DNA of 64,000 nucleotides from positions 62,001-126,000 of the forward strand of contig UQZO01000004.1 of the NCBI GenBank assembly GCA_900545545.1, given 5' to 3'. The stretch's first letter is position 1, and each line of letters opens with the position of its first letter. Shown in pieces: positions 39,241 to 47,173 of this stretch. Source of the DNA: an uncultured Subdoligranulum sp. GTDB lineage: Bacteria; Bacillota; Clostridia; Oscillospirales; Ruminococcaceae. The notes under the pieces were generated by a model. It was given only the letters and a program-made list of their open reading frames with translations. It was not told the origin of the DNA and ran no database searches. The position numbers were made by a program, and so were the translations under genes.

Positions 39241-39980
39241 AAGAATTGATGATCCGCAATCTGCCGGAACTTCCCTTTGATATGTCGGAAGCGCTCAACC
39301 AGCTTCGTGTTAATTTGGGTTTCTGTGGAGACCAGGTTAAAGCGGTAATGGTGACCAGCAGTGTTCCCAATGAAGGAAAGAGCTTTGTTGCCATGCAGCT
39401 TTGGAAACAGATGGCGGAGGTTGGAACACCTACGTTGCTGATTGACTGTGACCTGCGCAATTCGGAACTTCGCAGTAAATATGGAATCAGCAGCACTGAA
39501 AAGCTGATTGGCAGCGCGCACTATTTGGCAGGCCGGGCAGAATTGGAGGATGTACTTTATCAAACCAATGTTCCCAACGGATATATCTTGCCGGTAGCCT
39601 CTGCCATTGCAAATCCGACGATTCTGTTGGAGGGGGAGCGGTTTGCAAAAATGGTTGAAACCTGCCGAAAGATGTTTGGGTACATTTTGATTGATACGCC
39701 GCCGATTGGTAGTGTGGCAGATGCCCTGAATATTGCCACCCACTGTGATGGCACGGTTTTGGTGGTGCGCAGTGGTTCAACACCGCGCAAAATGGTTGAT
39801 AATTCGGTTCAACTGCTCAAACGTACGGAAACGCCGCTTCTCGGGATCGTACTTAACCGTGCGGATATGAACAGTAAATCGAATGTATATTATCATCGCT
39901 ATTATCGTTCTGGCTATTATTATAACAATAAAGGTTATGGATATGGTCAGCATTCGACAAAAGCAAATAAATCAAAATAA
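39237..39980 (+). CDS. BY-kinase (CpsD/CapB-type bacterial tyrosine kinase)
   Basis: A 247-residue cytoplasmic tyrosine kinase of Firmicutes type, separate from its membrane activator. Seen: Walker A SSVPNEGKS (41-49), Walker A' LLIDCDLR (67-74), Walker B ILIDTPPIG (150-158), and a C-terminal tyrosine cluster with nine Tyr between 218 and 236 (VYYHRYYRSGYYY, GYGYG), the autophosphorylation sites. Cycling of phosphorylation by the kinase and CpsB controls polymer export. It overlaps the Wzz-like gene by four bases (ATGA). Confidence 0.94.
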   Translation: MKELMIRNLPELPFDMSEALNQLRVNLGFCGDQVKAVMVTSSVPNEGKSFVAMQLWKQMAEVGTPTLLIDCDLRNSELRSKYGISSTEKLIGSAHYLAGRAELEDVLYQTNVPNGYILPVASAIANPTILLEGERFAKMVETCRKMFGYILIDTPPIGSVADALNIATHCDGTVLVVRSGSTPRKMVDNSVQLLKRTETPLLGIVLNRADMNSKSNVYYHRYYRSGYYYNNKGYGYGQHSTKANKSK

Positions 39981-39994
39981 TGGAGGGAAAACTT

Positions 39995-41053
39995 ATGAAA
40001 AAAGTACTTTCTGTTGTAACAGCGGCAGCCATGACAATGGTTTTTGCGACTGGAGCGTTGGCCGCAGAGTGGCATCCCAGCCGTACCCAAACCGGTGCGG
40101 CACTGTCTGGTACAGAAGTAACTGTTACTGATGCGGCTGGCAGTGCAACGAGTTTGGATGTGGCAAATGGTGGCATTACGGTTACCAATGTAGCAGATAC
40201 CCTGGCTGGGTCAAGCTCTCTGGATACCGTTACCAACAATAAAACAAACGTTGTTTATGAAGCTGCCCTTGCAACGGATTCCGTCAGCACCATGCTGGCA
40301 AAATTTGCAAATGCTGAAGAGGCGAACGCTGCCATTGCAGCGCAGATTGCTGCCAATAAGGCGGCAACGGTGGAGCGTTTGAATGCCCTGCGCGACGAAT
40401 TGTCCTCTAGAATTGAACAGCTGAAGGCCGATGGCGCCAGCGAGGACGAAATTGCCGGTGCAGAGCAGGAACTGGCCGAGGTGGAAGCACAAATTGCTGC
40501 CACCGAAGAGTCCGACTACGATAGCATGGATAACTATGAGCCGGCTGCCTTGTTTGACGTAAGCGTGTATGGCGATGTCGCACAAGCTCTGGAAAATGGC
40601 GGCAGTGTAGAGATCCCTGTCAAGGTAGATGGTATTACGCCTGAAAGTGATGTGTTGGCACTTCATTTTATGGGCGATTTGTCTGACGCCGAAGCTCTGC
40701 TTGAAGAACTGAAGACGAATGCTGATGCTACAATTGATGAAATGAGTGTGGAAGTTATTCCGTGCGTAACGGGGGACGGCATGGTTACGTTGACGATGTC
40801 TTCTTTCTCGCCCGTTATGATTCTGACGCGTGCGCAGACAGCAGTTGTGGAAAATGCTACTCCGGAGCAGGTACCTGCCGATACTGAAGAAGTGACGGCA
40901 ACTCCGGCTCCGGTTGCTCCGGAAGAAGAAGCGCAGAGTACGACTGGTGTGGCCCCTTGGGTGTACGCTGTGATTGTCATTGTTGTTGTGGTTGTCGCCG
41001 GCATTGTCGTGGTGACGCGCAAAAAGAAGACCGTTACCGCAGGCAAAAAGTAA
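39995..41053 (+). CDS. Secreted membrane-anchored surface protein of unknown function
   Basis: A 352-residue exported protein encoded between the BY-kinase and the initiating transferase. Residues 1-24 are a signal peptide (MKKVLSVVTAAAMT start, cleavage likely after ALA). Residues about 25-90 are Thr/Val-rich, 95-170 helical and Ala/Glu-rich (probable coiled coil), and 180-280 beta-like with SVEIPVKVDGI and MVTLTMSSFSPVMI. A Pro/Thr/Glu-rich linker leads to a C-terminal helix (WVYAVIVIVVVVV) and a basic tail RKKKTVTAGKK. There is no LPxTG, so it is anchored by the helix. It may scaffold the polymer machinery or bind the glycan; neither is shown. RBS GGAGGG, ATG 39995. Confidence 0.8.
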   Translation: MKKVLSVVTAAAMTMVFATGALAAEWHPSRTQTGAALSGTEVTVTDAAGSATSLDVANGGITVTNVADTLAGSSSLDTVTNNKTNVVYEAALATDSVSTMLAKFANAEEANAAIAAQIAANKAATVERLNALRDELSSRIEQLKADGASEDEIAGAEQELAEVEAQIAATEESDYDSMDNYEPAALFDVSVYGDVAQALENGGSVEIPVKVDGITPESDVLALHFMGDLSDAEALLEELKTNADATIDEMSVEVIPCVTGDGMVTLTMSSFSPVMILTRAQTAVVENATPEQVPADTEEVTATPAPVAPEEEAQSTTGVAPWVYAVIVIVVVVVAGIVVVTRKKKTVTAGKK

Positions 41054-41064
41054 GAAACCTACAT

Positions 41065-41100
41065 GCCGGACAGCCTGACGAGGCTTTCCGGCTTTTGCTT
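41065..41100 (+). terminator. Terminator after the surface-protein gene
   Basis: GCCGGA-CA-GCCT pairs with AGGC-TT-TCCGGC around GACG and is followed by TTTTGCTTT. It probably separates or attenuates expression of the sugar transferase that follows. Confidence 0.75.
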
Positions 41101-41147
41101 TAGTGCTAATGGATTTTCAAAAATGAACGGGATGGAAGAGGGAAAAT

Positions 41148-42599
41148 ATGTCGTACAGAGCCAGATACGAATATATTTTGACTTTTGTGGCAGATGCGGT
41201 AGCCCTGGTGTGTTCAGTGGGTGTTGCAAGGCTGATTTTTGATCACTGGTTTCAGATGATTCCGGAAAGTTATGACCAGCAGGCATATCTGCAATTTTAT
41301 TTGATGTTGACGGTCGCTTTTTCGATTAGCTTTGTTTGTTTTGATCAGGAAGATGATATCACCCGCCGGAGCACTAAGGTGGAAATCCTACGTTCCTTGG
41401 AAATGACCTTTTTGTTGGGCGCAGTCTTGGCATTTTTTCTGATTCTGGGGAAAATGCCCATAGGAGATTCTCGGTATTTCTTTGTTGGAATTTTGGCTTT
41501 TAATGCCCTATTGCAGCCGGCCTTTCATACCATTGTAAAAAACTATTTGCGTAAGTCTGGCAAAGGAAATGTTATGAAAAAACTGGTTGGTGTTCTAACG
41601 ATTTCCGAACGTGCGCAACCTTTGCTGGAAGATTTAAAAAAGGACTGGAGTAAGCAGGTGTGCGGCGTAGCTTTGATGGACGCACAACCAGAAGAGATCG
41701 GGCAACAAATCTGCGGACTTCCCATAAAGGCGGGGTTTGAGGATTTTATGAGCTGGGTGCGACGTGACGCATTGGACGAAGTCTATCTGGATGTTCCCTA
41801 TGACAGCGGTGCTTCTTTGGAAAACTATCTTGCCGAATTGGAAAGCATGGGCCTGGACGTGCATTTCAGTGTGCCACTCCTGGAAAAATTGTATAATGGC
41901 CGATCGGGAGAAGGCTGGCGTAGCCAGGCTGCAGCAAGTTTGGAGAAACGCGGCAATACCTATCTGATTGGAATGAGTACAGTTCATCACAGTATCCGTG
42001 ATATATTGCTTAAGCGCATTATGGATATTTGTGGCGCGCTGGTTGGCCTTGTAATCAGCATACCTTTTATTGCGATTGTTGCGATTCCCCTTAAAATGGA
42101 AAGTCCGGGGCCACTGTTTTTCAAACAAAAGCGTGTAGGACTGAATGGACGCTATTTCTACATCTATAAATTGCGCAGTATGTACATGGATGCGGAAGAA
42201 CGAAAAAAGGAATTGATGGCAAAAAATGAAATGAGCGGCCTGATGTTCAAAATGACAGATGACCCTCGCATTACTAAAGTTGGTAAATTTATTCGCAAAA
42301 CCTCCATTGATGAACTTCCACAGTTTTTCAATGTTCTGCGCGGGGATATGAGCTTGGTTGGAACACGCCCGCCAACAGTTGATGAATATAAGCACTATGA
42401 AAGTCATCATAAGCGCCGGCTGAGCATGAAGCCGGGGATTACCGGTATGTGGCAGGTGAGCGGAAGGTCTAGCATTGAAAACTTTGAAGATGTCGTATCG
42501 CTGGATACACAGTATATTGACAATTGGTCGTTGAAATTGGACGTTCAGATTTTGTTCAAAACAGTAATGGTTGTTTTTGCAGGAAAAGGTGCAAAATAA
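41148..42599 (+). CDS. Polyprenyl glycosylphosphotransferase (CpsE/WbaP-type initiating sugar transferase)
   Basis: A 483-residue membrane enzyme that moves a sugar 1-phosphate from a nucleotide sugar to undecaprenyl phosphate, the first step of capsule repeat synthesis. Residues 1-130 hold about four helices, 140-260 a CoA-binding-like Rossmann domain (LTISERAQPLLEDL), and 285-483 the catalytic domain: a re-entrant helix KRIMDICGALVGLVISIP, SPGPLFFKQKRVGLNGRYFYIYKLRSM (shown by QKRVGLNG and KLRSM), RKTSIDELPQFFNVLRGDMSLVGTRPP and KPGITGMWQVSGR. Which sugar it uses cannot be read. A terminator follows. Confidence 0.94.
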   Translation: MSYRARYEYILTFVADAVALVCSVGVARLIFDHWFQMIPESYDQQAYLQFYLMLTVAFSISFVCFDQEDDITRRSTKVEILRSLEMTFLLGAVLAFFLILGKMPIGDSRYFFVGILAFNALLQPAFHTIVKNYLRKSGKGNVMKKLVGVLTISERAQPLLEDLKKDWSKQVCGVALMDAQPEEIGQQICGLPIKAGFEDFMSWVRRDALDEVYLDVPYDSGASLENYLAELESMGLDVHFSVPLLEKLYNGRSGEGWRSQAAASLEKRGNTYLIGMSTVHHSIRDILLKRIMDICGALVGLVISIPFIAIVAIPLKMESPGPLFFKQKRVGLNGRYFYIYKLRSMYMDAEERKKELMAKNEMSGLMFKMTDDPRITKVGKFIRKTSIDELPQFFNVLRGDMSLVGTRPPTVDEYKHYESHHKRRLSMKPGITGMWQVSGRSSIENFEDVVSLDTQYIDNWSLKLDVQILFKTVMVVFAGKGAK

Positions 42600-42708
42600 T
42601 TATTTTACAGAAATTATAAATGAATACCCAGCTTCCGTGATCTGGCCATAGAACGTCTCGTTGTATGGGACAATCGCAATAAAAGCCTTTACGGCAAAAA
42701 ATGCTTGG

Positions 42709-42750
42709 CAGGAGCAGCTCTGCGTTAAGAAGAGCTGCTCCTGCTTTTGA
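42709..42750 (+). terminator. Terminator after the sugar transferase gene
   Basis: CAGGAGCAGCTCT pairs with AGAGCTGCTCCTG, followed by CTTTTG. Confidence 0.85.
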
Positions 42751-43359
42751 TGGATATTGTAGAAATCGGTTCCACAAAGATGAACAGGCAACATCAGCTA
42801 GGCATACAAAGAATATTTCGGAATCGCCGTGAGGCGGTAAGGCAACTCACAGGGAAAAATCTGAACAAAGGCAACTCAGAGATTGTTAGAAAAGTATTTG
42901 GATATGCAAAGGTCGTGAGAACCCACCTCTTCAACCACGTATCAAGAAGTTTGCTGTTTTGCAGATAAGCACATGCGAAAAAACGTATTACAGAGCACGA
43001 TCAGACAAAGAAATTTTGTCGTTCTTGCTATTTATATGTGTGTGTGGTATCATACATAAATAAAGGCAAAGAATACGTTTTATTGTGTGGAAAACGTAAG
43101 ATACCGGCTGCTGAAGCATGGGGCTCCCTGTGCAATAAGCTTGTGAATATCTCCGTTTAAAACTGTTTATTACAGTGCAGGCTAATAGGGGCTCGATAGT
43201 AAAGTGGTGACAAAATGATTGTTTCGGCTTGTTTCGATCGATTGTTTGTTGCTTGCTTGCTAAAATACAAATACCCGGTAAAACACAGCAGCTGTTTTTT
43301 ATATCTGACAAAATATGAAATCGAAAAAGTCGATCTCGATCTAGTAAGGGGTTCACCAT
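42751..43359. other. Unexplained AT-rich intergenic region with short repeats
   Basis: About 610 bases with no gene I would support; short open frames (for example 42747-42968) have no recognisable domain. It contains AGGCAACTCA twice (42840-42849 and 42869-42878), and a related AGGCAACATCA at 42786. A GTGAG/CTCAC pairing surrounds the first copy. Near the right end CTTGCTTGCTTGC and TAAAAT (about 43250-43265) may be part of the promoter for the next gene. Confidence 0.4.
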
Positions 43360-44877
43360 ATGCATAATAGTATGCCCAAAGCTGTCGCAGTCCTTAATGC
43401 GGTGGCAGATTTTGTTCTGCTGTTGTTGGCTTTTTTCCTTGCAGGGGTATTTAGAATGTGGCTTCCTTTCGGAAGCAAGTTCTTTATGATTGACTTGTTG
43501 AGGTTTTTTCCTATTGCAGTGATCTATGCAGTAGTTATGGTGCTTTGTTATGCCGGTACCAATTGCTACCATAGCTTGCACTGCTCAGGGCTGGCAAAAG
43601 AAGGATTTAAGGTCGCTGTTATTAATGTTTTGGGGTTGGCGCTCGTTGGCACAGCACTTTTTACTTTTCGCATTTCACAGTTTTCACGATTGCTTCTTTT
43701 GTATTTTTATATCATGACAACGATCCTTGTTCTGATCAAACGGATTGTTGTTGACAAGTTGGCTACAGCACATGAAAGAAGGAAAAATCTTCATACAGAT
43801 GTCCTGATCATTGGCAGTGCAGATACCGCCAAAAGATATTACACCGATGTAGTGCAAAAAAAAGATCTTGAAATGCATTATGTGGGATATTTGGATGAAC
43901 AAACTTGTGACTCTTTGCCGAATTATCTTGGAAAAGCGGATGATCTTCGCAAAGTACTGCAGTCTACACGGGTGGATAAAATTGTCATTGCGCAGGATAC
44001 GCAAAGTGCATCTCAACTGCGTACGATTGTTGCAATTGCCGATACCTACAAAATTGATGTTACAGTAATTCCAGTTTACAATAATTTTGTGGGTGGGCGA
44101 ACTCAGGTTTATATCGAGAATGGGTTGCGCCTGATTGATGTGAAGATGATGGATACCTGTAATATCATGGGGGTAGATATCGTCGTTACGGATATGGACA
44201 AAACAGTCCAGACTATCGAGGAAAAACTGGATGAGTGGCGCGGTAAGTACATCTGCGTTGCCAATGTACACACGACAGTAACAGCGCACAAAGATAAAAA
44301 TTATCGGGCGGTTCAACAAGGAGCGGCTATGGCGTTGCCGGACGGTGGACCCTTGTCCCAATATAGTCGGGAACAGGGATATACTGAAGCGCAGCGTGTG
44401 ACAGGGCCTGACCTTATGCGAGAAGTGCTGAAAATTTCCCCGCAAAAGAAATGGCGCCATTATTTTTATGGCTCTACACCGGAAACGCTCAAGATTTTGG
44501 AACAAAAGATTCAGGAGAGGTATCCAGGTGCGGAGATTGTCGGAATGTATAGTCCGCCGTTCCGGGCGCTTACGCCTCAGGAAGACGCTCAATGCGTAGA
44601 GCGCATCAATGCAAGTCATCCGGATTTTGTTTGGGTGGGTTTGGGCGCTCCCAAGCAGGAAATTTGGATGGCTGCACATGAAGATGATGTCAACGCGCTG
44701 ATGATCGGGGTGGGTGCAGCTTTCGATTATGAAGCCGGAAACATCAAGCGTGCGCCTATGTGGATGCAGCGCCGTAACCTGGAGTGGTTCTATCGCTTGA
44801 TGCAGGACCCCAAGCGTTTGTTTAAAAGATATTTTACCACCAATTTGAGTTATTTATGGTGGAAGTGGCGCCAATAA
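43360..44877 (+). CDS. Fusion of a glycosylphosphotransferase-type membrane/Rossmann half with a WecG/TagA/CpsF glycosyltransferase
   Basis: 505 residues in two parts. Residues 1-270 look like the N-terminal half of polyprenyl glycosylphosphotransferases: four membrane helices (VADFVLLLLAFFLAGVF, FFPIAVIYAVVMVLCYAG and others) and a CoA-binding-like Rossmann domain (TDVLIIGSADTAKRYY, KIVIAQD). Residues 275-505 are a GT26 WecG/TagA/CpsF domain: GVDIVVTDMDKTV, ICVANVHTTVTAH, MALPDGGPL with the catalytic-region Asp, HYFYGSTPETLKILE, VWVGLGAPKQEIWM and GVGAAFDYEAGNIKRAP, MQRRNLEWFYRLMQDP. GT26 enzymes add N-acetylmannosaminuronate, ManNAc or glucose to lipid-linked sugars. The usual bacterial-sugar-transferase catalytic domain is absent. 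It should add the second sugar at the membrane. Confidence 0.88.
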   Translation: MHNSMPKAVAVLNAVADFVLLLLAFFLAGVFRMWLPFGSKFFMIDLLRFFPIAVIYAVVMVLCYAGTNCYHSLHCSGLAKEGFKVAVINVLGLALVGTALFTFRISQFSRLLLLYFYIMTTILVLIKRIVVDKLATAHERRKNLHTDVLIIGSADTAKRYYTDVVQKKDLEMHYVGYLDEQTCDSLPNYLGKADDLRKVLQSTRVDKIVIAQDTQSASQLRTIVAIADTYKIDVTVIPVYNNFVGGRTQVYIENGLRLIDVKMMDTCNIMGVDIVVTDMDKTVQTIEEKLDEWRGKYICVANVHTTVTAHKDKNYRAVQQGAAMALPDGGPLSQYSREQGYTEAQRVTGPDLMREVLKISPQKKWRHYFYGSTPETLKILEQKIQERYPGAEIVGMYSPPFRALTPQEDAQCVERINASHPDFVWVGLGAPKQEIWMAAHEDDVNALMIGVGAAFDYEAGNIKRAPMWMQRRNLEWFYRLMQDPKRLFKRYFTTNLSYLWWKWRQ

Positions 44878-44896
44878 AATTATTTACAAATGGACA

Positions 44897-44946
44897 ACCC
44901 GCGCCGTGATATCTGCAATGAGTAGATATCGCGGCGCGGGTCTTTT
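44897..44946 (+). terminator. Terminator after the GT26 fusion gene
   Basis: ACCCGCGCCG and CGGCGCGGGT, extended by GATATCT/AGATATC, form a long stem followed by CTTTTG. Confidence 0.88.
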
Positions 44947-44972
44947 GCATGTGGCGTTGCTGAATAAAATAG

Positions 44973-45001
44973 AAAAACCTCACGTAGAAACGTGAGGTTT
45001 T
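44973..45001 (-). terminator. Terminator of tRNA-Lys
   Basis: AAAAACCTCACG-TAGAAA-CGTGAGGTTTTT is a fully palindromic, bidirectional terminator placed directly at the 3' end of the tRNA. Confidence 0.9.
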
Positions 45002-45077
45002 TGGTGCGCCCGCAGGAACTCGAATCCTGGACCCTCTGATTAAAAGTCAGATGCTCTACCAACTGAGCTACGGGCAC
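45002..45077 (-). tRNA. tRNA-Lys (anticodon UUU)
   Basis: 76 nt on the minus strand including an encoded CCA. The acceptor stem GTGCCCG pairs with CGGGCGC (one G-U). The D arm AGCTCAGTTGGTAGAGC, an anticodon arm CTGACTTTTAATCAG with TTT in the loop, and a T arm CAGGATTCGAGTTCCTG complete the cloverleaf. It is a single-gene unit with a near-consensus promoter at 45111-45139 and a terminator touching its 3' end. Confidence 0.97.
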
Positions 45078-45110
45078 ATACCTTTTTTGCTGTGCGTTTA
45101 CAGCCTTAAT

Positions 45111-45139
45111 AGTATACCAAGGGAAAAGTGTTTTGTCAA
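45111..45139 (-). promoter_or_regulatory. Promoter of tRNA-Lys
   Basis: On the minus strand, TTGACA (45134-45139), 17-bp spacer and TATACT (45111-45116). Confidence 0.88.
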
Positions 45140-45142
45140 TAT

Positions 45143-45185
45143 CTTTTTGCAAACAAATCTGCTACATTTTTGCAAACAAATCTGC
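45143..45185. repeat. Tandem 19-bp direct repeats between the tRNA-Lys and aspS promoters
   Basis: TTTTTGCAAACAAATCTGC occurs twice, separated by TACAT. The copies lie directly upstream of the tRNA-Lys -35 box and about 30 bases upstream of the aspS -35 box. They may be protein-binding or AT-rich activating elements; no known motif was recognised. Confidence 0.6.
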
Positions 45186-45216
45186 AAAAATTCGCAGGGG
45201 TTTTCGGGGGCTGCCC

Positions 45217-45245
45217 TTGCCAAAAGCGGCGGGGCGCGGTATAAT
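45217..45245 (+). promoter_or_regulatory. Promoter of aspS
   Basis: TTGCCA (45217-45222), 17-bp spacer and TATAAT (45240-45245). The leader is under 40 bases, so there is no T-box. Confidence 0.8.
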
Positions 45246-45283
45246 ACATCTTTAGAATAAAAACCGTAAAGGGGATTGGAAAT

Positions 45284-47071
45284 ATGGAAACTTTGGGCAA
45301 CCTGCGCCGTACCCGCTATTGCGGGGAGGTCAGCCTGGCCGATGCCGGTCAGGAGATGACCGTCTGCGGTTCCATCGCCCGTGCGCGTGACAAGGGCGGC
45401 ATCATCTTCGCCGACCTGCGCGATACCACCGGCATTCTGCAGCTGGTGTTCGACGAAGATACGCCGAAGGACGTTTTCGCCAAGGCGGAAAGCCTCAAGA
45501 GTGAATATGTGGTGATCTGCCGCGGCAAACTGCGGGAGCGCGCTTCCAAGACCGACAAGATCGCCACCGGCGACGTCGAGCTCTATGTTTCGGAGCTGCG
45601 CATCCTCAGCGAGGCACAGACCCCTCCGTTCGAGATCCGTGACGAGATCAACGTCAACGATGACCTGCGCCTGCGCTACCGTTATCTGGACCTGCGCCGT
45701 CCCTCGATGCATGAGCCCATCGTGCTGCGCAGCAAGATCATGCAGATCATCCGCAGCTACTTCACCGATAACCACTTTACCGAGATCGAGACCCCGACCC
45801 TCATCAAGTCCACGCCGGAAGGCGCCCGCGACTATCTGGTGCCCAGCCGTGTGCAGCCCGGCCACTTCTATGCGCTGCCCCAGAGCCCGCAGCTCTACAA
45901 GCAGATCCTGATGCTGTCCGGCTTTGACCGCTATTTCCAGATCGCCCGCTGCTACCGCGACGAGGACCTGCGTGCCGACCGTCAGCCCGAGTTCACCCAG
46001 GTGGACGAGGAAATGTCCTTTGTCACCGAGGACGATATCATGACGATGAACGAGGGCCTGCTCAAGCGTCTGTGGAAAGAGATGCTGGGCATCGACCTCG
46101 TCACGCCCTTTGAGCGGATGCCCTGGAACGATGCCATGAGCCGCTTCGGTTCCGATAAGCCGGATACCCGTTTCGGCCTGGAAATCCAGGATGTCACTTC
46201 GGTCTTTGCCCACACCGAGTTCAAGCCCTTCGCCGCCGTCATCGAGGCCAAGGGCACCATCCGTGCCATCAACGCCAAGGGCCTGGCCGACAAGCTCAGC
46301 CGCAAGAACATCGACAAACTGGGCGAGGTCGCCAAGACCTACGGCGCCAAGGGTCTGGCCTACAGCCGCCTGACCGCCGACGGTACCTCCTCCAGCTTTG
46401 AGAAATTCCTCACCGAGGAGGAAAAGACCGCCCTGTATGCCGTCCTCGGTGCCGAGACCGGCGACGTGCTGCTGCTGGTCAGCGATGCCGACTGGGTCAA
46501 GGCCTGCACGGCCCTGGGCCAGGTCCGTCTGGACATTGCCCGCAAGCATGACCTCATCGATCCCGACAAGTTCAACTTCCTGTGGGTGGTGGACTTCCCG
46601 CTGTTCGAGTACAGCGAGCAGGAAGGCCGCTGGATGGCCATGCACCATCCCTTCACCATGCCCAAGGCGGAGGACCTGGACAAGATCGAGAGCGATCCCG
46701 GTGCCTGCCATGCCGTGGCCTACGATATCGTGCTCAACGGTGTCGAGCTGGGCGGCGGTTCCATGCGTATCAACGATCCCGCTCTGCAGGACCGGATGTT
46801 CAAGGCTCTGGGCTTCACCGAGGAAAAGGCCCGGGAGAGCTTCGGCTTCCTGATGGATGCCTACAAGTTCGGTGCCCCGCCCCACGGCGGTATGGCCTAC
46901 GGCCTGGACCGTATGGTCATGCTCATGCTCAAGAAGGATTCCATCCGCGACGTGATCGCCTTCCCCAAGGTGCAGAACGCCGGCGAGCCCATGAGCGGCG
47001 CCCCCGATGTGGTGGACGAGAAGCAGCTGTCTGATCTGTCCATTGCGCTGACCCTGCCCGAGAAAGAATAA
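45284..47071 (+). CDS. aspS: Aspartyl-tRNA synthetase
   Basis: A 595-residue bacterial-type class IIb synthetase charging tRNA-Asp. The N-terminal OB-fold anticodon domain (residues 1-110; RTRYCGEVSLADAGQEMTVCG in outline) is followed by motif 2 (FDRYFQIARCYRDEDLRADRQPEFTQVDEE, recognised by RCYRDEDLRADRQPEFTQ), a GAD insertion domain (about 285-420) that marks the bacterial form, and motif 3 GMAYGLDRMVMLM near the end. The codon choice (CTG, GGC, CGC, GCC) is strongly biased, as expected for high expression. Whether it is discriminating or also makes Asp-tRNA-Asn cannot be judged here. Own promoter and terminator. Confidence 0.97.
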   Translation: METLGNLRRTRYCGEVSLADAGQEMTVCGSIARARDKGGIIFADLRDTTGILQLVFDEDTPKDVFAKAESLKSEYVVICRGKLRERASKTDKIATGDVELYVSELRILSEAQTPPFEIRDEINVNDDLRLRYRYLDLRRPSMHEPIVLRSKIMQIIRSYFTDNHFTEIETPTLIKSTPEGARDYLVPSRVQPGHFYALPQSPQLYKQILMLSGFDRYFQIARCYRDEDLRADRQPEFTQVDEEMSFVTEDDIMTMNEGLLKRLWKEMLGIDLVTPFERMPWNDAMSRFGSDKPDTRFGLEIQDVTSVFAHTEFKPFAAVIEAKGTIRAINAKGLADKLSRKNIDKLGEVAKTYGAKGLAYSRLTADGTSSSFEKFLTEEEKTALYAVLGAETGDVLLLVSDADWVKACTALGQVRLDIARKHDLIDPDKFNFLWVVDFPLFEYSEQEGRWMAMHHPFTMPKAEDLDKIESDPGACHAVAYDIVLNGVELGGGSMRINDPALQDRMFKALGFTEEKARESFGFLMDAYKFGAPPHGGMAYGLDRMVMLMLKKDSIRDVIAFPKVQNAGEPMSGAPDVVDEKQLSDLSIALTLPEKE

Positions 47072-47078
47072 TCTTTGC

Positions 47079-47113
47079 CAGCCCCTGCGCCGCAAGGCGC
47101 AGGGGCTGTTTTG
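47079..47113 (+). terminator. Terminator of aspS
   Basis: CAGCCCCTGCGCC-GCAA-GGCGCAGGGGCTG is a 13-bp stem followed by TTTTGG. Confidence 0.92.
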
Positions 47114-47126
47114 GTTTTGACCCGGC

Positions 47127-47161
47127 AAAAAGCAAGGCCCCCGCCGTGCGGCGGGGGCCTT
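47127..47161 (-). terminator. Terminator of the DUF4349 lipoprotein gene
   Basis: On the minus strand, AAGGCCCCCGCC-GCAC-GGCGGGGGCCTT is followed by GCTTTTT. Confidence 0.88.
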
Positions 47162-47173
47162 GTGATTTCAAAA

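Noticed and set aside
42747..42968. Small plus-strand frame of 73 codons after the capsule sugar transferase
   Set aside because: No recognisable domain or good ribosome site; basic composition alone is not enough to call a transposase remnant.
45098..47128. Minus-strand open frame of about 680 codons opposite aspS
   Set aside because: aspS is unmistakable on the plus strand; the antisense frame has no domain and runs through the tRNA promoter region.
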